From an uncultured Atopobium sp. (lineage in GTDB: Bacteria > Actinomycetota > Coriobacteriia > Coriobacteriales > Atopobiaceae): a stretch of DNA of 11,579 nt. The stretch is from the NCBI GenBank assembly GCA_946647055.1, contig CAMPCT010000053.1:1-11579 (forward strand). Direction: 5' to 3'. Position 1 is the stretch's first letter. Each line of letters begins with the position of its first letter. Positions 1 to 7,100 of this stretch are shown in pieces. The translations under genes were made by a program, and so were the position numbers. The notes under the pieces were generated by a model. The model did no database searches, was not told where the DNA came from, and saw only the letters and a list, made by a program, of their open reading frames with translations.

Positions 1-1835
1 CCGCGGCTGGCCGAGATGTCGCCCATCACGGCGCCGGCGTAGCTCTCGGGGACGGTGATCTTGAGGTGCGCCATGGGCTCGAGCAGGACGGCCTGAGCCT
101 GGGAGACGGCGTCCTGGAAGCCCAGGCGGGCAGCCGTCTTGAAGGCCATCTCGTTGGAGTCGACCGGGTGGAACTGACCGTCGTACACGGCGACCTTGAC
201 GTCGATGACGGGATAGCCGGCGAGGACGCCGCCCTTCATGGTCTCCTGGACGCCCTTGTCGATGGCGGGGATGAAGCCGCGCGGGATGGCGCCGCCCACG
301 ACCTCGTCGAGGAACTCGTAGCCCATGTCGGGGTTGGGCTCGATGCGCAGGCGGCAGTCGGCGAACTGGCCGGAGCCACCGGTCTGCTTCTTGTGACGGC
401 CGTGGCCTGTGGCGATGCGGCGGATGGTCTCGCGATACGGGATGCGCAGGGCGACGGTGTGGGCCGTGACGCCGGTGCGGTCCTCGAGACGGTCGAGGAG
501 GACGCTGACCTGGGCCTCGCCGATGGCGGAGATGACGGTCTGGGCGGTCTCCTCGTCACGGGCGACCTTGAGGGTGGGGTCGGCCTCGGAGGCCTTCTGC
601 AGGAAGTCGAAGATCTTGCCCTCGGCGCCGCGGGAGTCGGCCTCGATGGCGATGCGATACAGGGAGTTGGGGAAGCGGAACGCGGCGGCCTCGACCTTGC
701 CGGTGGCGGAGAGGGTGTCGCCGGTGAGGGCCTCGAGCTTGGGGACGACGCAGATGTCGCCGGCGGCGCAGGACTGGACCTCCTCGGCCTCGTTGCCCAT
801 CATGATGTTGAGGTGGCCGAGGCGCTCGGACTTGCGGGTGCGGGCGTTGATGAGCTCGGTGCCCGGCTTGATGGTGCCCACGAGCACCTTGATGAAGGAC
901 AGGCGGCCCTTCTGCGGGTCGTTGAGGCTCTTGAAGACGAAGGCGACGGGACGGCTGTCCTCGGGGTCGATGTCGAGGGACTCGCCGTTGACCAGCGGGA
1001 TGCGGCCGAAGTCGCTCATGGTCGGGAACCAGGCGACGATGGCGTTGAGCAGGGAGATGACGCCCTCCTCCTTGACGCTGGCGCCGGAGAAGACGGGGAC
1101 GAAGATGCGGTCGCGGATGGCCTTGCCGAGGCAGCCCTCGAGCTCGGCCTGGGTGACCTCCTCGCCCTCGAGGTACTTCATCATGATCTCCTCGTCGGCC
1201 TCGGCAACGAGGTCGACCAGGGTCTCGCGGGCCATCTCGGCCTCGTCGAGGTACTCGGCGGGGATGTCCTCCTCGACGACCTTGCCGTTCTCGAGGTGGC
1301 GGGCCTTCATGTGAACGACGTCGATGACACCGGAGAAGGCGTCGTTGATGCCCATGGGGAGGGTGACGGCGCCGAGGCGGTTGCCAAAGCGGTCGCGGAG
1401 CTGGGCCAGGACGGAGTCGAAGTCCTGCTCGGTGCGGTCGAAGCGGTTGACGAAGACCGCGCGGGCCAGCGAGAGGTCCTCGGCGGCGTACCACAGGCGG
1501 GTGGTGGTGGTCTGCGGGCCAGCGGAGGCGTCGACGACGAAGAGGGCCGTCTCGCAGGCGCTCATGGCCGCGTAGGCGTCACCCACGAAGTCGGGGTAGC
1601 ACGGGGCGTCGAGGATGTTGATGCGCCAACCGTTCCACTTGACGGGGGCGATGGTGGTGGAGATGGAGAAGCCGCGTGCGCCTTCCTGCTCGTCGTAGTC
1701 AAGCGTGGGCTTGGTGCCGGCGTGGCCGCCCAGGCGCGTGGTGCGCCCGGTCAGGTGAAGCATGGCCTCGGCCAGCATGGTCTTGCCCACGCCACCTTGG
1801 CCGACAAGGACGACGTTCTTGACCTGATCGCTCAT
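1..1835 (-). CDS. EF-G-like translational GTPase (EF-G2/FusA2 type), 3' end cut by window edge
   Basis: This is a translation-factor GTPase related to elongation factor G; 611 residues are visible and most of domain V is missing at the window edge. Seen: P-loop GQGGVGKT (12-19), switch-I-like RGFSIST (54-60), G3 region DAPCYPDF (76-83), G4 region NRFD (130-133), a G5-like FSGAS followed by an EF-G-type helix ending AWFPT, and near the end the EF-G-type GHGRHKKQTGGSGQFA and VMGDISASR stretches. The ATG at 1835 has GGGAGG seven bases upstream. Canonical EF-G has AHxDAGKTT, DTPGHxDF and NKxD. Here the G3 glycine is Cys, the catalytic His is Tyr and the G4 Lys is Arg. The P-loop and the Tyr fit the EF-G2 branch rather than the main fusA. 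Its role (specialised translocation, ribosome rescue or a regulatory GTPase) is not settled by sequence. It stands alone behind a 239-base gap. Confidence 0.9.
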   Translation of the reverse strand, partial: MSDQVKNVVLVGQGGVGKTMLAEAMLHLTGRTTRLGGHAGTKPTLDYDEQEGARGFSISTTIAPVKWNGWRINILDAPCYPDFVGDAYAAMSACETALFVVDASAGPQTTTTRLWYAAEDLSLARAVFVNRFDRTEQDFDSVLAQLRDRFGNRLGAVTLPMGINDAFSGVIDVVHMKARHLENGKVVEEDIPAEYLDEAEMARETLVDLVAEADEEIMMKYLEGEEVTQAELEGCLGKAIRDRIFVPVFSGASVKEEGVISLLNAIVAWFPTMSDFGRIPLVNGESLDIDPEDSRPVAFVFKSLNDPQKGRLSFIKVLVGTIKPGTELINARTRKSERLGHLNIMMGNEAEEVQSCAAGDICVVPKLEALTGDTLSATGKVEAAAFRFPNSLYRIAIEADSRGAEGKIFDFLQKASEADPTLKVARDEETAQTVISAIGEAQVSVLLDRLEDRTGVTAHTVALRIPYRETIRRIATGHGRHKKQTGGSGQFADCRLRIEPNPDMGYEFLDEVVGGAIPRGFIPAIDKGVQETMKGGVLAGYPVIDVKVAVYDGQFHPVDSNEMAFKTAARLGFQDAVSQAQAVLLEPMAHLKITVPESYAGAVMGDISASR

Positions 1836-2074
1836 GAGCTTTCCTCCCGTTTCTCCGCCGACCAGTTCCTACCCCGGGCGGCGGCGTTTCCCTAGCCGCA
1901 TCAGACGGCGTACTTGCAGCCTCTCTACTTTACACGTATGTGATGGAGACGATGCGCACATATCGGGCGACGGTAGGTCGCGACGGAGGAGAATTCGCCC
2001 CACGATACCTGGGGAGGCCGATGCCAGCGGGCGCGCGTCACCACGGTCCACGAAGAAGCCCGTTATGAGCAACC
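1836..2074. other. Intergenic region upstream of the EF-G-like gene
   Basis: This gap separates the end of the DUF616-type gene from the EF-G-like gene. It must hold the EF-G-like gene's ribosome site (GGGAGG at 1843-1848) and probably its promoter, in the AT-richer pocket around 1915-1965. I see no convincing -35/-10 pair there. A weak inverted repeat (CCCCA...TGGGG, 1998-2014) has no T-run, so I do not call a terminator for the upstream operon. Reading frames across this gap look like shadows. Confidence 0.5.
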
Positions 2075-3016
2075 TCAGCGGGATGTCCCGGAGCCGTGGG
2101 GCATCGTGATGAACAGGTCGCAGGTGCGTAGGTCGCTCCCCAAGGTCCCCACGACCGACGCGTCGATTCCCCGGACCCACAGGGCGTCGGCCAGGGCTAT
2201 CTGGTCGCGGCGCGAACCCGCGGCGAAGGCAGCCCACCAGGCGTCCATGAGGCCAACACAGCGCTCGTCGTGATGCCTCCGCACGATGACGGGGGCCTCG
2301 AGCAGGCCGCCGTGCTCGGGGACGCCGTGGGCGCGCAGCACAGCCCCCTGGGCACGCAGCCGCTCCTTGGAGTCCTTGCCCTTGACGATGCACGCCTCTA
2401 TCTCCTGGTAGGCGCAGTCCCGGTTCTTGTGCCTGAACATCGCCACGGGATAGTCGTCGAGCCCACGTGCGAGCGCCGTGAGGTCAGAGACCACGAGGAC
2501 GTTCGAGTCGAGGTAGACCGACGTGCGATGATTGGGAAAGAGCAGGTGGGGATGCATCTTGCACCAGCGGTTCGAGAGCACGGGGTCTCCTCGGAGGTCG
2601 CGGGGGACCACGTCTGCCGGGTCGATGCGCACCCAGCGGCTTCCCTGGGGGACCTCCTGGTCGGTCACCATCCGGTAGTCGACGTTGTCTGGGTGGATGA
2701 GGGGCTCCCAAATCTGGTCATAGTCCCCAAACGGGGCTTGGTAGACGACGATCTGCTCGTCGCCAAAGTAGTCGTCTGGGTTCGTGCGCCAGGGGTCGTC
2801 CCCCGCAGTGGCAAGGGGCAGGTCCAGGCCAAGGCGCCGCACCCTCCTGCTCCGCAGCATGCCGTCCAGGTTACCGCTGCGCAGCGCCCGCACCAGTCGT
2901 TTGACGCGAGACCCGCCTCCGGACGAGCCGCGCTTCGCCTTGTAGAGGCGCGCCATCTCCTCGAGGCCCGCCAGCAGCATGACGTAGTCCTCCCGACGCA
3001 TCCCCTCGCCCCTCAT
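2075..3016 (-). CDS. Putative glycosyltransferase, TOD1/MUCI70 (DUF616)-like
   Basis: This 313-residue protein has no signal peptide or membrane segment, so it is probably cytosolic. The middle and C-terminal parts fit the DUF616 (TOD1/MUCI70) pattern known from plant and bacterial glycosyltransferase-like proteins: KMHPHLLFPN (153-162), YLDSN (168-172, where GT-A enzymes have a metal-binding DxD), FRHKNRDCAYQEIEAC (194-209), GLLEAPVIVRRHH (237-249) and WW...SRRDQIAL (260-274). The first ~70 residues are basic and unlike the rest. The ATG overlaps the TGA of the upstream gene (ATGA), which suggests translational coupling; GGTGA lies six bases before it. A second ATG at 3001 has AGGGG seven bases upstream and is an alternative start giving 308 residues. 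Sugar and acceptor cannot be predicted. With its upstream partner it probably builds a surface glycan or modifies a protein; that is inference. Confidence 0.72.
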   Translation of the reverse strand: MRGEGMRREDYVMLLAGLEEMARLYKAKRGSSGGGSRVKRLVRALRSGNLDGMLRSRRVRRLGLDLPLATAGDDPWRTNPDDYFGDEQIVVYQAPFGDYDQIWEPLIHPDNVDYRMVTDQEVPQGSRWVRIDPADVVPRDLRGDPVLSNRWCKMHPHLLFPNHRTSVYLDSNVLVVSDLTALARGLDDYPVAMFRHKNRDCAYQEIEACIVKGKDSKERLRAQGAVLRAHGVPEHGGLLEAPVIVRRHHDERCVGLMDAWWAAFAAGSRRDQIALADALWVRGIDASVVGTLGSDLRTCDLFITMPHGSGTSR

Positions 3017-3909
3017 ACGCGCTCACCGCCCTCGTCAAAGCGTCGCAGCCATCTGGACAGCAGGTAGTGGTCACGCACCGAGGGGTCGACGGGCCGCACG
3101 GGCGTCGCGAGGAACTCCGCGAGGTCGCGGTCCTCCCCCATGACATAGACCCAGCTGTCATCGTAGAAGTCCTGTTGGCACATGTCCTGCTTGTTGGTCA
3201 CGAGCTTCTTGCCCCAGAACATGGCCTCCAGCGGCCGCAGGGACAGGCCCGCTTCCTGCCTGTCGTAGCAGTCGACGAGGACGTCTGCCTCGCGGACGAG
3301 GTCCGCGACCTCCCGATACGGCATGATGGTCTTGCCCTTCCAGGGGCGCAGGCTGTCCTGCCTGAATACGGGGTCGAACGTCGCGCCTGCGCGCTCGAGC
3401 ATCGCACCAATCTCGCGGAAGAGCTCCCCGCGGCCCTTCTCCCTTCCCACGAAGATGGCCCTCGGGCGCTCGACAGGAGGTCGCACTGGTTGTTCGAGCG
3501 CCTCCCTGGCCAGGTTGTCGAAGTAGAACTGGGTGTTGTGCCTCATCCCATAGCGCTCGCAGTCGTACGTGGAATACGACCAGAGCTCGACCCTGCCGGC
3601 AACGGAGTCGAAGGCACGCATGTCCTTGACGGGGTTCCAGAACCAGAGGATGACCCGCTTGTCTTGCATGCGCCTCGTGAGCCAGTCGAGGTACGAGGGC
3701 TCCGTGTATGAGTCAAAGACGATGATCGTATCGTCTGCGGGCTTGCCGAGGTCGCGATAGACGAGCGAGCGAGGCAGCAGGCGGGCCTTGACGTGCCCCT
3801 CGATGCGCCTGATCACGTCGTTGCGATACTGGCTGACCTGGCGGACGCCACTTTCCCTGAAGCACTCGGAGAAGGGCGCATGGGAACCGCTGTCGAAGTA
3901 GACGATCAC
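3013..3909 (-). CDS. Putative glycosyltransferase, GT-B-like C-terminal half
   Basis: This protein has about 298 residues. Two Rossmann-like halves are suggested by IVYFDSG at the N terminus and RAIFVGREKGR near 150-160. The stretch QEAGLSLRPLEAMFWGKKLV (residues 218-237) closely resembles the E-x7-E donor-binding loop of GT-B glycosyltransferases, with the two Glu at about 219 and 228. There is no signal peptide or membrane segment, so it likely acts in the cytosol on a nucleotide-sugar. Start choice: a longer frame opens at GTG 3915, but GGGAGG (3917-3922) would then be almost touching the start; the second GTG at 3909 has a seven-base spacer and is preferred. It overlaps the next gene by four bases and is probably co-transcribed with it. 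The exact GT family is not recognised; a CgeB/GT4-like protein is an alternative name. Proximity to the surface adhesins suggests adhesin or cell-surface glycosylation, which is inference only. Confidence 0.65.
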   Translation of the reverse strand: MIVYFDSGSHAPFSECFRESGVRQVSQYRNDVIRRIEGHVKARLLPRSLVYRDLGKPADDTIIVFDSYTEPSYLDWLTRRMQDKRVILWFWNPVKDMRAFDSVAGRVELWSYSTYDCERYGMRHNTQFYFDNLAREALEQPVRPPVERPRAIFVGREKGRGELFREIGAMLERAGATFDPVFRQDSLRPWKGKTIMPYREVADLVREADVLVDCYDRQEAGLSLRPLEAMFWGKKLVTNKQDMCQQDFYDDSWVYVMGEDRDLAEFLATPVRPVDPSVRDHYLLSRWLRRFDEGGERV

Positions 3910-3953
3910 GCGCACCCCTCCCCCACGTCATGTCTGCCAGTTGCCATCAGCCT

Positions 3954-3962
3954 ATGATAGCA
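3954..3962 (-). promoter_or_regulatory. Candidate extended -10 promoter for the two-gene glycosyltransferase unit
   Basis: On the minus strand the sequence reads TGC-TATCAT, an extended -10 (TGn) with five of six bases of TATAAT. It lies about 45 bases upstream of the chosen GTG start at 3909, leaving a leader of roughly 35-40 bases. No good -35 is seen, which is usual for extended -10 promoters. It sits between the adhesin's 3' hairpin and the glycosyltransferase gene, so the pair may be transcribed separately from the adhesin. Confidence 0.4.
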
Positions 3963-4000
3963 GCGGTTTCCTGCTGGTGCCTTCTACGGGGCGCACATGA

Positions 4001-4030
4001 GAGGAGGGGCTCCCGTGGGAACCCCTCCTC
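4001..4030 (-). terminator. Strong hairpin 3' of the VWA adhesin gene
   Basis: GAGGAGGGG and CCCCTCCTC form a perfect nine-base stem around a 12-base loop, 30 bases past the adhesin stop codon. There is no clear T-run on either side (TCTCATG follows on the minus strand), so it may be a weak or factor-assisted terminator or an mRNA-stabilising hairpin. A near copy lies 3' of the other surface-protein gene (28 of 29 bases identical, 9117-9145). Confidence 0.6.
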
Positions 4031-4059
4031 GTGGTCAGATCATGTGGGCCGTAGGCGTC

Positions 4060-4160
4060 TTAGGCCTTGCGGCGGCGGTACACACCGTAGCCCAGGAGGG
4101 CGGCGCCGAGCAGGGCGAGCATGCCCGCCTGCGGGGTCTCGTCGCCGGTCTTAGGAACCA
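4060..4160 (-). repeat. Duplicated 3' coding end (copy 1): sorting signal
   Basis: This segment encodes the VPKTGDETP signal, hydrophobic segment and RRRKA tail. It closely matches 9184-9284 at base level, including a shared TTAGGCCTTGCGGCGGCGG run at the stop codon. The similarity continues past the stop into the following hairpin. This points to duplication of a terminal module or gene conversion between the two surface-protein genes. Confidence 0.7.
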
Positions 4161-7100
4161 CGGGCTTGGGCTTGGGCGTGGGCTTGGGCGGAACGGGCGG
4201 GGTGGTGGGCTCGGTGTAGGTGTTGGTGAAGGTCACGAGGCCATCCTCGTTCTCGCCACCGGTAACCGTGGCCACCAGCTTGCCGTCCTCCTCCGTCACC
4301 TCGACCGTGATGGTGTACTTGTTGGAGTCGTAGGTGTAGTTGGGGTTGGTGCCAGCGACCTCGGAGACCTCGTACTCATAGGTGCCGACCTCGGCGTACT
4401 CGATCCAACCGAACTCGTACTCGCCGCCACCCTTGATGTTGACGGTCTTGGCGCCGTTGCTCGAGCCCTTGGGCATGGGGGCGCCTTCGGTGATGGCGAC
4501 CATCTGGAACGTGAAGGTCTCGTCCGTGGGAGGCGTGTCGCCCGTGACGACCTTCTTGATGGGCGGGTCGATCCTCACCGGCTCAAGCTCGAAGGTGTTG
4601 GTGATGGTGGCGCTGGGCGAGTAGGAGACAGCCGCGTCGAGCGTTCCATCGCCGTTGTCGGTGACCTTGATGGTGACGGTGACGTCACCGGAACCGGTCC
4701 AGCCAGCGGCCTCGAAGCCATCCTCGGAGACGGTGTAGGTGAAGCTCTTGCCAATGGCGGTCTGGTCGAAGGCGATGGGTCCGAAGGAGGCGGTCCCGGC
4801 TTCCGTGAGCTCCGCGGTGGTCGTCTCGGGCATCGGGGCCTCGCCCTTGGCAGCCAGCGTGAGCGTCAGGGTCTCGCCCTCGGGCCACTCGGCGCCCTCG
4901 AGCACCTTCTCGACCTCGATAGTGGCCTCGCCCTTGGCCTCGTAGGAGTTCTTGAACGTGGCGTCCTCCGGGTCATAGGCGTACTCGAAGCTGAGGTTGC
5001 CCTTGCCGTCGTCCGTGACCGTCACCGTGACGGTGATGGTGCTGTCGTCGTACGTGTAGCCAGGCTTGCCACCGTTCTCCTCGGTGATCTCGTACACGAA
5101 CACGAAGGTGCCAGGCGCGTCGCCCTCGGCGGCGAAGGCGGTCGTCGGCGAGAAGAGCTTCCTCATCACGTTGGCGAGCTCGGCGAAAAGGCTGGGCTCG
5201 TCCGTGGCCTCGTCGGCAGGCTCGTCAACGACGGCCTCGTCAGCGGGCTCGTCGGTCGCGGGCTCGTCAGCGACGACCTCGTCAGTCGTCTCGTCTGCGA
5301 CAGCCTCGTCGGCAGGCTCGTCGGTAACGGCCTCGTCGGCAGGCTCGTCAGTGACCTCGTCAGCGGCGTCATCCGCCTCAAGCTCGACGTCCTCGGCGCT
5401 CATGCCCTGCGGGGGCTCGGGGTCGTTGGTGTCGCCGTCACCGGAGTCAGCCGCACCGTAGATGTCGTCCTGGTCGAACTTGATGGAGAAGCTCACGTTT
5501 CCGTTCGCATCGTTGGTCGCGGTCAGCGACTCGGGCTCGGGAGCGCCATCCTTGGGCGTGATGGTGAAGGTGAAGTCGCCTGCGTTCAGCGTGGCGCCCG
5601 TGAGCTCCTTGTGCACCACGATCTCGGCTTCGCCAGCGGCCTGGTAGGCGTTGGTGACGGTGAAGCCATCCGTGGCGTTGCCGGTGACGACGGGGGTCTT
5701 GTAGCCGTCGATCTGGTCCTCCTCGACGGTGTAGGCGATCTCGCCGTTGCTGTCGTTCTTGGGCAGGCCCTCCCACGTGAAGGTGTTGTTGCCCGCGGCG
5801 TCGGGGAGGGTGACCGACTTGTCGGACCTCACGCCGTTGATGCACAGGTAGATGGTCGCGCCACCCTCGGCCACGGGGCCGTCCCACTCCTTAGTCACCT
5901 TGATGTCGACAGTCGCGGGCGTGTGCGTGTTGGTGATGGTGCCACCAGCGTCGACAGTGGGCGCCGTGCACTCGTAGCCCTCGGGAACCGCATCCTCTGT
6001 CACGGTGTACGCGATCTCCTCGCCCTCACCGTCGTACTTGGGCACGCCCTTCCAAGTGTAGGTCCAGTTGTCGCCGCTCTTGGTGACCGTGGGCGTGGGG
6101 GCCGTGGTGCCGGAGGGAAGGCCGTTGAGGACCAGCGTGAGGCTGGTCGGGCGGACCTTGTCCTGGTCGCCGTTGTCGTCCCACGTCTTCGTGACCGTGA
6201 CGTCAATGGCCGCATACTCGTTGGTGAAGGTGACGAGGTACTCGGAGTTCCACTCGACGACGGTGCCCTCGGAGGTCTGGCCATCGGAGAAGTCGTCGTC
6301 CACGCCCTCGGTGAGCTCGGAGCTCTTGAAGATGTAGAGCGGGTCGAGCGCGTCCTCCGTGAAGGTGTAGGTAGAGCCAGCGGGGATGTTGATGAAGCTC
6401 ACCGTATAGCCGGCAGGAATCTTGACCTTGATGTCCTGGCTGCTCTTGGCATAGTAGTAGCCGGTGTTGCCCTCTTCAGCAGTGGCGCCGGAGATGACGT
6501 AGCCGGTGTCGGTGACGCGAGCACCGCTGGCATCACGGATGGAGAACCAGACGTAGGCATCGCTGTTGATGTTGTCGGGGTCGCCCTTGGCCTCGTTGCA
6601 GTTCACGACATTCAGCGTGAACGGGAAGGTCGCGTCCTCGGGGGCGTCGCCCTCGACTTCCTTGGTCAGGTTGAGGCGCGAACGACGGTAGTTGGTGGCG
6701 GTGAGGCTGGCCGTGCCCACATCGCCGGCATAGTACTCGCCCTCGAAGTCCTCAAACGTATAGGTCTCGGCTCCCGACGGCGCAGGGTGCTTCTCGTCGA
6801 CCTTGATGAGCATGGTCAGCTCGCCGTCGATCATCATCGGGTGGACGACCGGGACGTCGATGTCCCAGTAGTATCCGATGTCCTTGGGCTCCACGAAGGT
6901 GAAGTCATGGCCCTGGGCCAGGACCTCCATCTCGCCAGTCTTCTCGTTGGTGCGCATGAGACCAATTGAGACGTAGATGTTGCCCTTCCAGCCGGTGCTG
7001 GAGGAGATTGCGAGGTCATACTTGTGGGTGCCGTCGCGGGTGACGTCGAGCACAATCGGAGCCTCTGTCTGGCCGTCGATGTCGTTCTTCCATTCCTTGG

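Noticed and set aside
66..1895. 609-residue plus-strand frame opposite the EF-G-like gene
   Set aside because: Antisense shadow: repetitive Gly/Asp/Val/Ala translation, whereas the minus strand encodes an unmistakable EF-G-type protein.
1998..2014. CCCCA-N7-TGGGG as a terminator for the glycosyltransferase unit
   Set aside because: Only five base pairs, no T-run, 60 bases past the stop codon; too weak to call.
1869..2393. 174-residue minus-strand frame bridging the gap before the EF-G-like gene
   Set aside because: Mostly out of frame over the DUF616-type gene, Arg/Gly-rich, no recognisable domain.
5113..5172. Internal start (MRKLFSPTTAFA...) of a separate secreted protein
   Set aside because: No Shine-Dalgarno sequence upstream, the hydrophobic stretch is too short for a signal peptide, and the frame is continuous with the upstream domain half.
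5194..5355. Possible CRISPR or intergenic tandem array
   Set aside because: Units are 27-base imperfect multiples of three without unique spacers and stay in frame within the adhesin: a coding repeat.
5066..5461. Serine-rich plus-strand frame (SSVASSAGSS repeats), resembling a serine-rich adhesin
   Set aside because: It is the reverse complement of the acidic DEPADEAV repeat. It has no signal peptide, no convincing start context, and the host domain continues on the minus strand.
3997..6969. 990-residue open frame on the plus strand opposite the adhesin
   Set aside because: Low-complexity Gly/Val/Leu/Asp-rich translation with no domain. It mirrors the GC-rich codons of the real minus-strand gene, which has clear domains, signal peptide and anchor.
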